Shown here in pieces: positions 1 to 10,260 of a stretch of 64,000 bases of DNA; position 1 is the stretch's first letter; every line of letters starts with the position of its first letter. The notes below the pieces were generated by a model that saw nothing but the letters and a program-made list of their open reading frames with translations, was not told the origin of the DNA and made no database searches. The translations under genes and the position numbers were made by a program. The DNA comes from Phytohabitans flavus (GTDB taxonomy: Bacteria; Actinomycetota; Actinomycetes; Mycobacteriales; Micromonosporaceae), in contig NZ_AP022870.1 in the NCBI RefSeq assembly GCF_011764545.1, positions 7,880,001 to 7,944,000 of the forward strand, in the 5' to 3' direction.

Positions 1-726
1 GCATCGAGCCCGGTAAACGAGCTGATGAAGACGATGCCGATAAACCCGTACGGCAAGACGAAGCTCGTCGGCGAGAGTCTGATCCGGGCCGCCGGTGACC
101 GCCACGGCCTTTCCTGGCTTGTGCTCCGCCATTTCAACGTGGCGGGCTCGGTCGGCCCCCGCTTCGCCGACCGCAGCCGTACGAGCCTGCTGACGAACAT
201 CTTCCGGGCGGCGACGGGTGGTCCGGTGCTGGCCGTGCTGGGCACCCAATATCCCACCCCCGACGGCACGGCGATCCGGGACTACGTCCATGTGGACGAT
301 GTCGCGAGCGCGTACGCGAAGGCGGTGGATCTCTTCTCCAAGCAGCCGTCGAGATGGCCCGGTGGCGAGATCCTCAACGTCGGTCGCGGGACCGGGACAT
401 CGGTGCGGGAGGTCATCGCGGAAGTCGAGCGGGTGATCGGCCGCGTGGTGCCGCGCCGCGAGATGCCGAATCGCCCGGGTGACCCAGCCGCCGTCGTCGC
501 CGATCCACAGAACGCGATGGACCGACTGGTCTGGAAGCCCGAAAGCGAGCTGGCCGAGATGGTGGAAAGCGCCTGGCAGGCGTGGTGCGCCTTGTCGAGC
601 GGGCGCCCGCGTCAGGTCTCCGGGTCGTTGCGGAGGACCAAGATCGCGATGTCGTCGCGGGGGCCTTCCGCCGAGAAGCCCATGGTGGCGGCGCGGAGCC
701 TGGCCGCCACGATGTCCGCCGAGTAG
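1..726 (+). CDS. UDP-glucose 4-epimerase-like NAD-dependent sugar epimerase, C-terminal part
   Basis: The reading frame is open from the first base, so the N-terminus with the Rossmann GxxGxxG lies outside the window; 241 residues are visible. The extended-SDR catalytic YxxxK appears as NPYGKTK near the left edge, followed by the RHFNVAG segment and a DGTAIRDYVHVDD segment typical of GalE-type enzymes that interconvert UDP-glucose and UDP-galactose. A GalE role is likely, but related nucleotide-sugar epimerases fit too. The last 35 or so codons run antisense through the 3' end of the convergent phosphatase gene and look unlike the family, so the natural end may be nearer 600; the overlap of about 115 bp is odd for convergent genes. 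Confidence 0.8.
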   Translation, partial: ASSPVNELMKTMPINPYGKTKLVGESLIRAAGDRHGLSWLVLRHFNVAGSVGPRFADRSRTSLLTNIFRAATGGPVLAVLGTQYPTPDGTAIRDYVHVDDVASAYAKAVDLFSKQPSRWPGGEILNVGRGTGTSVREVIAEVERVIGRVVPRREMPNRPGDPAAVVADPQNAMDRLVWKPESELAEMVESAWQAWCALSSGRPRQVSGSLRRTKIAMSSRGPSAEKPMVAARSLAATMSAE

Positions 727-2642
727 CCGGCCAGCGGCGCAGCCGTGTCGCGCAGCCGCTCCGGGCCGAAGAGCTCGCGGCCGCGCCGCCGCTCGGTGAC
801 GCCGTCGGTGTAGAAGACCAGCGCGTCGCCCGGGTCGAGCAGCACGGTGGCGACCGGCGTCGCGATCGAGTCGAGCAGGCCGAGCGCGGTGCCGCCGGTA
901 CCCACGAACGACGCCCGCCCGTCCGCGCGGACCAGCACCGGCCGGTCGTGGCCGGCGAGGTGCAGCGAGACGTCGAGCTGGTCGCCGTCGCCCCGGCCGA
1001 CCGCGGCGAGCGCCAGCGTGCAGTACCGCCCACCACCCCGCTCGACGAGCGTGTCGTTGAGCCGGCCGAGCGCCTCGGGCAGCGGCTTGCCGTCGCCGAC
1101 GAGCACCCGGATCACGTCGCGGACGAGGCCGGTGACCGCCGCCGCCTGCACGCCCTTGCCGGACACGTCGCCGACGACCACGAGCCACCGCTCGTCGGGC
1201 AGCGGGACAACGTCGTAGAAGTCGCCGCCCACCTCGGCGGCGTCGCCGGTCGGCACGTACTCGGCGGCGAAGCCGATGCCCCTGACCACCGGCAGCACGG
1301 GCGGCAGCAGCGACTGCTGGAGGGTGTGCGCGACCCGGCGGCGCTCCTCGTGGATGCGGGCGTTGTCGACCGCGAGCGCGGCGCGCCGGGCGACGTCTTC
1401 GAGGATCGCGATCTCTTCGGCGTCGTGCCGGTGTCGCGGGTGTCGCCCGACGGAGAGCGTGCCGAGGCGCTGCCCGCGCGCGGCGAGCGGCACGGCGAAG
1501 CCCTCCAGCGGCGGCCCCAGTGGCACTTGCGAGCCACTGCGGGACGCCTCCCGGAGCCGCGCGATCGGCGAGTCCGGACCGCTCTCCTGGAACATCGCGT
1601 GCACCTGCGGCAGCGCCATCTCGTCGGCGTGCGTGGCGGCGGCGAGCTGGAGCCGGCCCCACTCGTCGGTGGTGTGCACGGCACACCACTGGCCGAGCCG
1701 GGGGACCACAAGCTGGGGGATGAGCGCGAGCGTCAGGTTGACGTCGAGCGACTGGGCCAGCAGCTCGCTCGCCTCGGCGAGGAATGTCAGCCAGGTCTGC
1801 CGGCGCAGGTCGGCGCGGCGCAGGCGGTCGTTTTCCAGGTGGAGGGCGAGGCGCTCGGCGGCCAGCGCGGCGAGCGGCCCGGCGTACCCGGAGGGCGCGA
1901 CGTCGAGCTCCAGCTCCCCTGAGTACGGCCGGTTGACGTTGAGCGGCACCCGCAGCAGCTCGGCGCCGGCGCGGGGCTGGCGCCCGTACCGGGCCAGGAG
2001 CTGCGCCCCGCTGCCTTCGCCCCGGTCGAGGCGGACCGCGCCGCCGGCGGCACCCACCAGCTCGGCGACCCGGGAGAGCAGGTGGCCGGCGAAGTCGGCG
2101 AGCGCGTCGTCGGCGTGCGGCTCGGGTGCGATCTGGAGCAGCGTGGTGAGTGCCCCGGCCGTGGGCGCGGGCGCCTCTGGAAGTGCACCCGCGGGCGGCA
2201 CGGTCTTGCGGTCGAGCCGGAACCACACGCCCTTGCCGGTCGCCATATGTGTGGTGCCCCACCGGCTGGCGAAGTGGTCGACGAGTAGCAGGCCGCGTCC
2301 GCGTTCCGATACGTCCGAGATGTCTATCTCGTCGTTGCGCGGGCCCGCCGTCAGGGTCTCCGACGGGCTGGCTTTGTAGTCCGTCACCGTGACCATCAGC
2401 CCCGAGGGGCCCGCGATGACCTCGATGTCCAACTCAGTACCGGCGTGCACCACCGCATTCGTGGAAAGCTCGGTCGTCAGTAGGAGTGCCTCGTTGAGCA
2501 GCTCGTCCAGGTGGGCCTCGGCCAGCACCGACCGCACGACCGCCCGGGCCGCGGCCGGTGTACGCCGGTCGGCCGGCAGTCGGACGCGACGGACGTGCTC
2601 CGCCGCCGGGGCGGCGTCCGCTCGACTGACCTCCGCTGACAC
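612..2642 (-). CDS. RsbU/SpoIIE-type PP2C serine phosphatase with anti-sigma-like ATPase and GAF domains
   Basis: A regulator of about 676 residues. An N-terminal RsbW/SpoIIAB-like HATPase domain (about 20-140) shows TTELSTNAVVHA and SERGRGLLLVDH motifs. A GAF-like segment (145-265) and a clearer GAF domain (265-430) follow, then a C-terminal SpoIIE phosphatase (about 440-670) with GGDFYD, GDVSGKG, FYTDGVTE and RDDIAILVL metal-site motifs. Such proteins dephosphorylate a STAS anti-anti-sigma factor; a STAS gene lies at 7746-8063. The GTG at 2642 is preceded by GAGG at 8 nt; a longer TTG start at 2678 is possible but has a weaker ribosome site. A 59-bp dispersed repeat lies just upstream. Partner choice is inferred. 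Confidence 0.88.
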   Translation of the reverse strand: MSAEVSRADAAPAAEHVRRVRLPADRRTPAAARAVVRSVLAEAHLDELLNEALLLTTELSTNAVVHAGTELDIEVIAGPSGLMVTVTDYKASPSETLTAGPRNDEIDISDVSERGRGLLLVDHFASRWGTTHMATGKGVWFRLDRKTVPPAGALPEAPAPTAGALTTLLQIAPEPHADDALADFAGHLLSRVAELVGAAGGAVRLDRGEGSGAQLLARYGRQPRAGAELLRVPLNVNRPYSGELELDVAPSGYAGPLAALAAERLALHLENDRLRRADLRRQTWLTFLAEASELLAQSLDVNLTLALIPQLVVPRLGQWCAVHTTDEWGRLQLAAATHADEMALPQVHAMFQESGPDSPIARLREASRSGSQVPLGPPLEGFAVPLAARGQRLGTLSVGRHPRHRHDAEEIAILEDVARRAALAVDNARIHEERRRVAHTLQQSLLPPVLPVVRGIGFAAEYVPTGDAAEVGGDFYDVVPLPDERWLVVVGDVSGKGVQAAAVTGLVRDVIRVLVGDGKPLPEALGRLNDTLVERGGGRYCTLALAAVGRGDGDQLDVSLHLAGHDRPVLVRADGRASFVGTGGTALGLLDSIATPVATVLLDPGDALVFYTDGVTERRRGRELFGPERLRDTAAPLAGYSADIVAARLRAATMGFSAEGPRDDIAILVLRNDPET

Positions 2643-2691
2643 GCTTGCATCCTCTACCGCCCAGCCGGGTTCATCCAAGCTCTGCTTGTCA

Positions 2692-2750
2692 CGCTACGTC
2701 GCTCGGCGCTCGTCCGCCGTCGTGGTTAAGGCCCGTAGCCTCACGACTCC
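2692..2750 (-). repeat. 59-bp dispersed repeat, copy A
   Basis: Read on the minus strand, this stretch matches 11415-11473 on the plus strand at 52 of 59 positions. The second half (CACGACGGCGGACGAGCGCC and following) is almost identical, while a 10-base patch in the middle has diverged. Copy A lies between two divergent signalling genes. The role is unknown; it resembles small intergenic repeats scattered in actinobacterial genomes. Confidence 0.7.
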
Positions 2751-2823
2751 GGCTCGGGCACTCGCATCTGCCGGACAGCACGAGCCATGATGTGGGGAAC
2801 CACCCAAGGTGAGCGAGGACTGC

Positions 2824-5800
2824 ATGACCACGGCAAAGCAGGTGAGTACCAGGCCGGCCTCGGACGAGGCCGCTGTTCTCAATGAGCTGGCCGACGCGTT
2901 GCGGCGGGTGCGCCGCGGCGACTTGAAAGTGCGCCTTCCCCGGCGGGCCGGTGTGGCCGGCGAGGTGGCCGACGCCTTCAACGACGTGGTGGCTCTCCAG
3001 GAGCGAAAAAACCTCGAGGTTCGCAAGATCAGCCGGATCGTCGGACGGGACGGTCGGCTCACCGAGCGCCTTGACGAGGAAGACGTCGACGGTGCCTGGG
3101 CCGACCACGCCCGCGCCATCAACTCGCTCATCGACGACCTGGGCCGCCCGACCACCGAGATCTCCCGGGTCATCGTGGCGGTCGCGGACGGCGACCTTTC
3201 CCAGCACATGGCGCTGGAGATCGACGGCCGGCCGCTGCGCGGCGAGTTCCTCCGCATCGGCCGCACGGTGAACACGATGGTCGACCAGCTCTCGTCGTTC
3301 GCCGACGAGGTGACACGCGTGGCCCGCGAGGTGGGCACCGACGGCGCGCTGGGCGGCCAGGCCGACGTCCGCGGCGTCGCGGGTACCTGGCGTGACCTGA
3401 CCGACTCCGTCAACACGATGGCGTCCAACCTCACCAGTCAGGTGCGGTCGATCTCGCAGGTGACCACCGCGATCGCCCGCGGCGACCTCTCCCAGAAGAT
3501 CACCGTCTCAGCCAAGGGCGAGGTCGCCGAGCTGGCCCACACGATCAACTCGCTCACCGACACGCTGCGGACCTTCGCCGAGCAGGTGACGCGGGTGGCC
3601 CGCGAGGTGGGTACCGAAGGCAAGCTCGGTGGTCAGGCCCAGGTGCCCAACGTGGCGGGCATCTGGAAGGACCTCACCGACAACGTGAACTCGATGGCGT
3701 CCAACCTGACCGCCCAGGTGCGAAATATCGCCCAGGTCTCCACGGCGGTCGCCAAGGGCGACCTCTCGCAGACCATCACGGTGGCCGCCCAGGGCGAGAT
3801 CCTGGAGCTGAAGAACACCATGAACACGATGGTGGACCAGCTCTCCTCGTTCGCCGAGGAGGTGACCCGGGTTGCCCGCGAGGTGGGTACCGAGGGCAAG
3901 CTCGGAGGCCAGGCGCAGGTGCGTGGCGTCGCCGGTACGTGGCGCGACCTGACCGAGAGCGTCAACCAGCTCGCCGGCAACCTCACCGCCCAGGTGCGAA
4001 ACATCGCCCAGGTCTCCACGGCCGTGGCGAAGGGTGACCTGTCGCAGAAGATCACAGTGGACGCTCGTGGTGAGATTCTTGAGCTGAAGAGCACTGTGAA
4101 CACGATGGTGGATCAGCTGTCGTCGTTCGCCGACGAGGTGACCCGGGTGGCCCGCGAGGTGGGTACCGAAGGGAAGCTCGGCGGTCAGGCCCAGGTGAAG
4201 GGCGTCCTCGGTACCTGGCGCGACCTCACCGACAACGTCAACTCGATGGCCTCCAACCTCACCTCCCAGGTCCGCAACATCGCGAGCGTCACCACGGCGG
4301 TCGCGAAGGGTGACCTGTCGCAGAAGATCACAGTGGACGCTCGTGGTGAGATTCTTGAGCTGAAGAGCACTGTGAACACGATGGTGGATCAGCTGTCGTC
4401 GTTCGCCGACGAGGTGACGCGGGTGGCCCGCGAGGTGGGTACCGAGGGCAAGCTCGGCGGTCAGGCGCAGGTGCGGGGTGTGGCGGGTACCTGGCGCGAC
4501 CTGACGGACAACGTCAACTTCATGGCCTCCAACCTGACCGCCCAGGTGCGAAACATCGCGCAGGTCTCCACCGCGGTCGCCCGCGGCGACCTCTCCCAGA
4601 AGATCACCGTCGATGCGCAGGGTGAGATCTGGGAGCTGAAGAACACGATGAACACGATGGTGGACCAGCTCTCCTCGTTCGCCGAGGAGGTGACCCGGGT
4701 TGCCCGCGAGGTGGGTACCGAAGGGAAGCTCGGCGGTCAGGCGCAGGTGCGGGGTGTGGCGGGTACCTGGCGCGACCTGACGGACAACGTCAACTTCATG
4801 GCCTCCAACCTCACCGCCCAGGTCCGCAACATCGCGAGCGTCACCACCGCCGTGGCGAAGGGCGACCTGTCGCAGAAGATCACGGTCGACGCCGAGGGCG
4901 AGATCCTGGAGCTCAAGCAGACCGTCAACACAATGGTCGACCAGCTCTCCTCCTTCGCCGAGGAGGTCACGCGGGTCGGCCGCGAGGTGGGTATCGAGGG
5001 CAAGCTGGGCGGCCTCGCGCGGGTGAAGGGCGTGTCGGGTACCTGGCGCGACCTCACCGAAAACGTCAACCAGCTCGCCGCGACGCTCACCACGCAGCTG
5101 CGGGCGATCGCGCAGGTGTCCACATCGGTGACCAAGGGCGACCTGACCCAGCGGATCACGGTCGAGGCGCAGGGCGAGGTCGCCGAGCTGAAGGACAACA
5201 TCAACCAGATGATCGTGGCCTTGCGGGAGACCACCCGGAAGAACGCCGAGCAGAGCTGGCTCGACTCCAACCTGGCCCGCATCGGCGGCCTCCTCCAAGG
5301 GCAGCGCGACCTCGGCGAGGTCTGCCGGATGCTGATGGGTGAAGTGACCCCGCTGGTCGAGGCTCAGCTGGGCGCATGCTTCCTGGTCGACAACAACGAG
5401 GCCACGACGCGGCTGCGCCTGGCCGCCTCGTATGGCTATGTCACGCGTACCAATGAGGTTGTTTTCGGCCCCGGCGAGGGGTTGATCGGCCAGGCGGCGG
5501 TCTCCCGGCGGATGATCCGGGTGAGCACCGACGCCACCGGCGCGCTGACGCTGCGGTCCGGGCTGCTCACCACGAAGCCCCGCGACGTCGTGGTGCTGCC
5601 GATCCTCTTCGAGGGCGAGATGCTCGGCGTGATCGAGTTCGCCTCGGTCAACGCCTACTCCGACCTGCATATCTCCTTCCTTGAGCGACTCGTCTCCACG
5701 ATCGGCATCGCGCTGAACACGATCCAGGCCAACCGGCGTACCGAGGAGCTGCTCTCCCAGTCGCAGCGGCTGGCGCACGAGCTTCAGGAGCAGTCGGCGG

Positions 5801-7194
5801 AGCTACAGCGCACGAACGCCGAGCTTGAGGACAAGGCGCAGCTGCTGTCCGAGCAGAAGGCCAACATCGAGACGAAGAACCGGGAGATCGAGCTGGCCCG
5901 GATCGGCCTGGAGGAGAAGGCGCAGCAGCTGACCCGGGCCTCGGCGTACAAGTCGGAGTTCCTCGCGAACATGAGCCACGAGCTGCGTACGCCGCTCAAC
6001 TCACTGCTCCTGCTGGCCCGGCTGCTCGCCGACAACCCCGAGCACAACCTCACCGACAAGCAGATCGAGTTCGCCCGGACCATCCACAGCGCCGGCTCCG
6101 ACCTGCTCTCGCTGATCGACGACATCCTCGACGTGGCGAAGATCGAGGCGGGCCGGATGGACGTCGAGCCCACCGAGGTCAACCTCCAGGACATCCGGGC
6201 GTACGTCGAGCAGGCGTTCACGCCGCAGGCCGAGGAGAAGGGCCTCGACTTCGCGGTTACTGTCGAGTCCGGCCTGCCCGCGGCGGTGGTCACCGACGCC
6301 CAGCGGCTCCAGCAGATCCTGCGCAACCTGCTGTCGAACGCGGTGAAGTTCACCGACACCGGCTCGGTCACGCTGACCATCGGACCGGCGGCACCGGAGG
6401 ATCAGGCGGCCTCGGCCCGTCCGCTCGTGGCGTTCACGGTCGCCGACAGCGGGATCGGGATCTCGGAAGACAAGTTCGACCTCATCTTCGAGGCGTTCCA
6501 GCAGGCCGACGGCACGACGAGCCGGCGGTACGGCGGTACCGGCCTCGGCCTGTCGATCAGTCGCGACCTGGCCCGCCTGCTTGGCGGCACGATCGTGGTG
6601 TCCTCGGTGCCCGGCGTCGGCTCCACGTTCACGCTGCTCCTGCCGGACGTGCTGATGCCGGAGGCGATTCAGACGCCGCTGCCGATCGCACTGCCGGTGA
6701 CCAGGGCCAACCTGCCTGACCTGCCGGCCCTGGCCGACCTGCCGATGCTGCGGCCGCCGATGGAGAGCGAGCGGCCGGCGTCGCCCGCGGCTCGCCAGCT
6801 CGACGGCGCCACAGTCCTGATTATCGATGACGATGTCCGCAACGTCTTCGCCCTGACCAGCGCGTTGGAGCTGCACGGCATGACGGTTCTCTACTCGGAC
6901 AACGGAGTCGATGGCGTACGGTTGCTGGCGGAGCACCCGGAGGTGGACATCGTGCTGATGGACGCGATGATGCCGGACCAGGACGGCTACGAGACGACGC
7001 GCGCCATCCGCCGCAACCACCGGTTCGCCGAGCTGCCGGTCGTCTTCCTCACCGCGAAGGCGATGCCTGGCGACCAGGAGTCGGCGATCGGCGCGGGTGC
7101 GAGCGACTACATCACCAAGCCCGTCGACCTCGACGAGCTGATCGAGATGATGGCTGCCTGGGTCAACGGGGGCGGCCGGGAGGTAAGCAACTGA
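2824..7194 (+). CDS. HAMP-array hybrid sensor histidine kinase (HAMP repeats-GAF-HisKA-HATPase-REC)
   Basis: A cytosolic hybrid kinase of about 1456 residues with no transmembrane segment. Residues 1-800 are a tandem array: one divergent N-terminal HAMP unit, then eight HAMP units with a [10 protein letters not shown]-type core alternating with seven [17 protein letters not shown]-type linkers, repeating every 92 residues. A GAF domain (about 815-970), a coiled coil, HisKA with the phospho-accepting His in [10 protein letters not shown] (about 1050), HATPase_c with GTGLGLSI, and a receiver domain with Asp near 1380 in [11 protein letters not shown] follow. The architecture matches fungal group III (Nik1-type) kinases and bacterial relatives, in which alternating HAMP units relay stress signals. 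ATG 2824 has GAGG at 5 nt; GTG 2809 is also in frame. Its stop overlaps the next gene by one base. Confidence 0.93.
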   Translation: MTTAKQVSTRPASDEAAVLNELADALRRVRRGDLKVRLPRRAGVAGEVADAFNDVVALQERKNLEVRKISRIVGRDGRLTERLDEEDVDGAWADHARAINSLIDDLGRPTTEISRVIVAVADGDLSQHMALEIDGRPLRGEFLRIGRTVNTMVDQLSSFADEVTRVAREVGTDGALGGQADVRGVAGTWRDLTDSVNTMASNLTSQVRSISQVTTAIARGDLSQKITVSAKGEVAELAHTINSLTDTLRTFAEQVTRVAREVGTEGKLGGQAQVPNVAGIWKDLTDNVNSMASNLTAQVRNIAQVSTAVAKGDLSQTITVAAQGEILELKNTMNTMVDQLSSFAEEVTRVAREVGTEGKLGGQAQVRGVAGTWRDLTESVNQLAGNLTAQVRNIAQVSTAVAKGDLSQKITVDARGEILELKSTVNTMVDQLSSFADEVTRVAREVGTEGKLGGQAQVKGVLGTWRDLTDNVNSMASNLTSQVRNIASVTTAVAKGDLSQKITVDARGEILELKSTVNTMVDQLSSFADEVTRVAREVGTEGKLGGQAQVRGVAGTWRDLTDNVNFMASNLTAQVRNIAQVSTAVARGDLSQKITVDAQGEIWELKNTMNTMVDQLSSFAEEVTRVAREVGTEGKLGGQAQVRGVAGTWRDLTDNVNFMASNLTAQVRNIASVTTAVAKGDLSQKITVDAEGEILELKQTVNTMVDQLSSFAEEVTRVGREVGIEGKLGGLARVKGVSGTWRDLTENVNQLAATLTTQLRAIAQVSTSVTKGDLTQRITVEAQGEVAELKDNINQMIVALRETTRKNAEQSWLDSNLARIGGLLQGQRDLGEVCRMLMGEVTPLVEAQLGACFLVDNNEATTRLRLAASYGYVTRTNEVVFGPGEGLIGQAAVSRRMIRVSTDATGALTLRSGLLTTKPRDVVVLPILFEGEMLGVIEFASVNAYSDLHISFLERLVSTIGIALNTIQANRRTEELLSQSQRLAHELQEQSAELQRTNAELEDKAQLLSEQKANIETKNREIELARIGLEEKAQQLTRASAYKSEFLANMSHELRTPLNSLLLLARLLADNPEHNLTDKQIEFARTIHSAGSDLLSLIDDILDVAKIEAGRMDVEPTEVNLQDIRAYVEQAFTPQAEEKGLDFAVTVESGLPAAVVTDAQRLQQILRNLLSNAVKFTDTGSVTLTIGPAAPEDQAASARPLVAFTVADSGIGISEDKFDLIFEAFQQADGTTSRRYGGTGLGLSISRDLARLLGGTIVVSSVPGVGSTFTLLLPDVLMPEAIQTPLPIALPVTRANLPDLPALADLPMLRPPMESERPASPAARQLDGATVLIIDDDVRNVFALTSALELHGMTVLYSDNGVDGVRLLAEHPEVDIVLMDAMMPDQDGYETTRAIRRNHRFAELPVVFLTAKAMPGDQESAIGAGASDYITKPVDLDELIEMMAAWVNGGGREVSN
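4027..4142 (+). repeat. 116-bp exact DNA repeat inside the HAMP array, copy 1
   Basis: This block is identical base for base to 4303-4418, one 276-bp HAMP period downstream. It carries unusual codons for the gene (gct, cgt, ggt, att, ctt in a row), which are shared by both copies and absent from the other units. That favours a recent duplication or gene conversion over protein-level conservation. Confidence 0.95.
4303..4418 (+). repeat. 116-bp exact DNA repeat inside the HAMP array, copy 2
   Basis: Identical to 4027-4142, 276 bp upstream, and with the same rare codon run. The two copies first diverge at the third base of a threonine codon (4143 versus 4419). Confidence 0.95.
4450..4535 (+). 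repeat. 86-bp exact DNA repeat inside the HAMP array, copy 1
   Basis: Identical to 4726-4811, again offset by one 276-bp HAMP period. It covers the linker unit ending in NVNFMASNL, a phenylalanine variant that only these two units share. Confidence 0.92.
4726..4811 (+). repeat. 86-bp exact DNA repeat inside the HAMP array, copy 2
   Basis: Second copy of 4450-4535. Together with the 116-bp pair it shows that the middle of the array has been homogenised recently. Confidence 0.92.
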
Positions 7195-7736
7195 TGGCTG
7201 TCGCCAAGGCGCTCCTGGTCGACGACCGGCGTGACAACCTGGTCGCGCTCGAAGCCATCCTCCAAGGCCTGCCGGTGCATACGGTCGCCGTGGAGAGTGG
7301 CGAGGCCGCGCTCAAGCAGCTCCTCGTCGATGACTTCGCGGTGATCCTGCTCGACGCGCAAATGCCCGACATGGACGGTTTCGAGACGGCCAGCCACATC
7401 AAGCGGCGGGAGCGTACCCGCCACGTCCCGATCATCTTCCTCACCGCCGCCGACCGCGACGCGCAGCTCGCCCTGCGGGGGTACTCGGTCGGCGCGGTCG
7501 ACTACCTGACCAAGCCGTTCGACCCGTGGGTACTGCGCGCCAAGGTGTCGGTCTTCGTCGATCTCTGGATCAAGACGCAACAGCTCCAGGCGCAGTCCGA
7601 GGTGGTACGCGAGCGGGAGGCGCAGTGGCGGGCGCTGACCGAGGCCGTGGACGAGGCCACCGCCCTGCTCCGCTCGTCCGATCCGGACGCCCGCGAGCGT
7701 GCCGTCACCCTTCTCGAACAGGCCCGTTGGGGTTAA
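7194..7736 (+). CDS. Response regulator receiver protein with C-terminal helix
   Basis: A single receiver domain (residues 5-125) with the acidic pair D10-D11, phospho-acceptor D54 in LLDAQMPDMDG, a conserved Thr in IFLTAAD and a Lys in LTKPFD. The remaining 55 residues form a charged helix, probably a coiled coil, and contain no DNA-binding or output domain. Its ATG overlaps the stop of the HAMP-array kinase (TGATG), so the two are translationally coupled and the kinase is the likely phosphodonor. It may act as a diffusible phosphorelay partner or by protein-protein contact; its output is not visible in the sequence. Confidence 0.9.
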   Translation: MAVAKALLVDDRRDNLVALEAILQGLPVHTVAVESGEAALKQLLVDDFAVILLDAQMPDMDGFETASHIKRRERTRHVPIIFLTAADRDAQLALRGYSVGAVDYLTKPFDPWVLRAKVSVFVDLWIKTQQLQAQSEVVREREAQWRALTEAVDEATALLRSSDPDARERAVTLLEQARWG

Positions 7737-7745
7737 CGGTGACCG

Positions 7746-8063
7746 TCAGCGGACGGTGAGGGCCGAGCGTAGGCCGGTGATGTCCAGCACGCGAAGCAGG
7801 AACTCGCCCACATTGGTGAGCATCAACACGCTTCGCGTGTGGCTGGCCTTCTTGGTCAGGACCACGATCGTGCCGAGGCCTTGGGAGTCACAGAACGTGA
7901 CGCCGGCCATGTCGAGGACGATGCGAACGGGCGGGTCGGCCAGGATGTCGTTGACGACGTTGGAGAGCCGACCTGCGGTGAGCATGTCGATCTCGCCGGC
8001 GAGCTTTAGCACAGTCTCGTCGGGATCACGTAACACCGCGATGGACAACTCCGGACGTTCCAC
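7746..8063 (-). CDS. STAS-domain anti-sigma factor antagonist
   Basis: A 105-residue single STAS domain. The regulatory phosphoserine is conserved in FCDSQGLG, the equivalent of the DSSGLG of SpoIIAA and RsbV. Such proteins bind and sequester an anti-sigma kinase when unphosphorylated. The RsbU-like phosphatase at 612-2642 is a plausible activator, and its own RsbW-like domain a plausible partner, although no separate sigma factor lies nearby. Start is GTG 8063. The gene converges on the response regulator gene with a gap of only 9 bp. Confidence 0.87.
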   Translation of the reverse strand: MERPELSIAVLRDPDETVLKLAGEIDMLTAGRLSNVVNDILADPPVRIVLDMAGVTFCDSQGLGTIVVLTKKASHTRSVLMLTNVGEFLLRVLDITGLRSALTVR

Positions 8064-8164
8064 CCCAACAGCCTATCGTGATCTAGTGAAGGTCGCCCGG
8101 TGGAGCGGTTGCGGACGGGGTGCCCTGCCTTCACTCCAGGTACCACTGTCAGAATGGCTGCACC

Positions 8165-9466
8165 GTGAGCGACACGCCAGCATCCGATGCCCTCTTCGAC
8201 CGCGCCCGCGCCATCGTGCCAGGCGGGGTCAATTCACCCGTGCGTGCCTTCCGCGCTGTCGGCGGTACGCCCCGCTTCATGGTCCGCGGTGACGGTCCGT
8301 GGTTGTACGACGCGGACGACCGGCGCTACGTCGACCTTGTCTGCTCGTGGGGCCCGCTGATCCACGGCCACGCGCACCCCGAGGTGGTGGCCGCCGTGCA
8401 GGCCGCCGCCGCCCTCGGCACCAGCTTCGGTACGCCCACGCCGGGTGAGGTCGACCTCGCCGAGGAGATCGTCGGGCGTACTCCGATCGACCAGGTGCGC
8501 CTTGTCAACTCCGGCACCGAGGCGACCATGTCCGCGATCCGGCTGGCGCGTGGCTTCACCGGCCGTTCGAAGGTGGTGAAGTTCGCCGGCTGCTACCACG
8601 GGCACGTCGACGCGCTGCTCGCCTCGGCTGGCTCGGGTGTGGCGACGCTCGGGTTGCCCGACTCGCCTGGCGTAACCGGCGCGGCGGCGAGCGAGACGAT
8701 CGTGCTGCCGTACAACGACGTGGCCGCCGTGGAGGCCGCCTTCGCCGCTGACGGCGAGCACATCGCGGCCGTGATCACCGAGGCGGCGGCGGGCAACATG
8801 GGCGTTGTCGCGCCCCGCGACGGCTTCAACAGGGCGCTCGCCCAGATCGCCCACCGGCACGGCGCGCTGCTGGTCGTCGACGAGGTGATGACCGGGTTCC
8901 GGGTGGCGCGCGGCGGCTGGGCCGAGTTGGATCCCGCCGACGCCGACCTGTACACGTTCGGCAAGGTCATGGGTGGTGGCCTGCCGGCCGCGGCCTTCGG
9001 CGGGCGTGCGGAGATCATGGCCCGCCTTGCCCCGGCCGGCCCGGTCTACCAGGCCGGCACCCTTTCCGGAAACCCGCTCGCCTGCGCCGCCGGGCTGGCC
9101 AGCCTGCGTCTCGCCGACGCGGAGACCTACCGCCGGCTGGACGAGACGGCCACCGCCGTGGGCGCGCTCGCGAGCGAGGCGCTCACCGTCGCCGGTGTCC
9201 CGCATCGGCTCGAGTACGCGGGCAACATGTTCTCGATCTTCTTTACCGGTGACTCCGTGTTCGACTACGACAGCGCCAAGACCCAGGACGTGGCCGCGTT
9301 CAAGGCGTTCTTCCACGCGATGCTGGACGGCGGTGTCTACCTGCCGCCCAGCGCGTTCGAAGCATGGTTCGTATCCACCGCGATCGGCGACGACGCGCTG
9401 GAAGTGATATCGGCGGCCCTGCCCTCCGCAGCGGCGGCCGCGGGGGCAGCGGGGAGCGGGTCATGA
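8165..9466 (+). CDS. hemL: Glutamate-1-semialdehyde 2,1-aminomutase
   Basis: Class III PLP aminotransferase-fold enzyme that converts glutamate 1-semialdehyde to 5-aminolevulinate in the C5 route of tetrapyrrole synthesis. The 433 residues match the family length. Visible features are the N-terminal [12 protein letters not shown], the [15 protein letters not shown] substrate region, DEVMTGFR and the PLP lysine in [20 protein letters not shown] 8165 was chosen because the product then begins with [14 protein letters not shown], as hemL proteins do; an upstream ATG at 8120 would add 15 residues unlike the family. The stop overlaps the next ATG (ATGA). Its place before the cytochrome c maturation genes links haem supply and haem use. 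Confidence 0.95.
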   Translation: MSDTPASDALFDRARAIVPGGVNSPVRAFRAVGGTPRFMVRGDGPWLYDADDRRYVDLVCSWGPLIHGHAHPEVVAAVQAAAALGTSFGTPTPGEVDLAEEIVGRTPIDQVRLVNSGTEATMSAIRLARGFTGRSKVVKFAGCYHGHVDALLASAGSGVATLGLPDSPGVTGAAASETIVLPYNDVAAVEAAFAADGEHIAAVITEAAAGNMGVVAPRDGFNRALAQIAHRHGALLVVDEVMTGFRVARGGWAELDPADADLYTFGKVMGGGLPAAAFGGRAEIMARLAPAGPVYQAGTLSGNPLACAAGLASLRLADAETYRRLDETATAVGALASEALTVAGVPHRLEYAGNMFSIFFTGDSVFDYDSAKTQDVAAFKAFFHAMLDGGVYLPPSAFEAWFVSTAIGDDALEVISAALPSAAAAAGAAGSGS

Positions 9467-10260
9467 CGAGCAAGACCATCGTGCACGTGTTACGGCACGG
9501 GGAAGTACACAATCCAGACAAGGTCCTGTACGGGCGGCTGCCCGGGTTCCACCTCTCGGAGGTGGGCGGGCAGATGGCCAAGGCGGCGGCGCAGGCCCTC
9601 GCCGACCGTGACGTGACGTATGTGGTGGCGAGCCCGCTGGAGCGCGCCCAGGAGACGGCCGAGCCGTTCGCGGCCCAGTTCAAGCTGCCGGTGGCGACCG
9701 ACGAGCGGCTGATCGAGAGCGCCAACTGGTTCGAGGGCAAGCGGGTGGGGCCGGGCGACGGCTCGTTCCGCGACCCGCGCAACTGGTGGGTGCTGCGCGA
9801 CCCGGTGACCCCGTCGTGGGGCGAGCCGTACAAGCAGATCGCCGAGCGGATGTTCGCCGCGCTGCACGCCGCGCGGGTGGCGGCGGAGGGGCGCGAGGCG
9901 GTTTGCGTGTCGCATCAGCTGCCGGTGTGGATTCTGCGCCGGTACGTCGAGCGCAAGCGGCTCTGGCACGACCCGCGGCGCCGGCAGTGCAGCCTGGCCA
10001 GCCTCACCTCGTTCCACTTCGAAGACACGAAGATCGTCGGCATCGCCTACTCCGAGCCGGCCGCGCACCTTGTCGCGATATCCCCGGCGCCCGGACGGCC
10101 AAGGGCGCCTGATGCGTGCTCGCGCCCTGCTCGCCGTCCTGCTGCTCACCACCACGCTGGCAGCGTGCACTGGAAAAGACGACGGCTGCGACACCTCACC
10201 CTCGGGGATGGTCGAGTGCCCGGTCGACAAGCGTCCAGCCGCCCCACAGCTCTCGGGTGA
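9463..10260 (+). CDS. Histidine phosphatase family protein (phosphoglycerate mutase-like)
   Basis: The branch-1 histidine phosphatase motif appears as LRHGEVHNP near the start (RHG with the catalytic His), with [12 protein letters not shown] and the second His in [10 protein letters not shown]. The substrate is unknown. ATG 9463 overlaps the hemL stop. The frame runs to 10260 (265 residues), but the last 49 codons lie over the start of the next gene and read as low-complexity Arg/Pro/His. One added base near 10082-10100 would end the protein at a TGA at 10110-10112 that overlaps the next ATG, the usual layout in this cluster. The true length is therefore probably about 216 residues. Confidence 0.85.
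   Translation: MTSKTIVHVLRHGEVHNPDKVLYGRLPGFHLSEVGGQMAKAAAQALADRDVTYVVASPLERAQETAEPFAAQFKLPVATDERLIESANWFEGKRVGPGDGSFRDPRNWWVLRDPVTPSWGEPYKQIAERMFAALHAARVAAEGREAVCVSHQLPVWILRRYVERKRLWHDPRRRQCSLASLTSFHFEDTKIVGIAYSEPAAHLVAISPAPGRPRAPDACSRPARRPAAHHHAGSVHWKRRRLRHLTLGDGRVPGRQASSRPTALG

Noticed and set aside
4027-5100. Regular direct repeats that might suggest a CRISPR array
   Set aside because: The 276-bp period is in coding frame and encodes HAMP units; there are no short repeats with unique spacers and no cas genes.
3508-5778. A 756-codon minus-strand open frame opposite the HAMP array
   Set aside because: It mirrors the 276-bp repeats of the plus-strand kinase, has His/Gly/Arg-biased antisense composition and no family motif.
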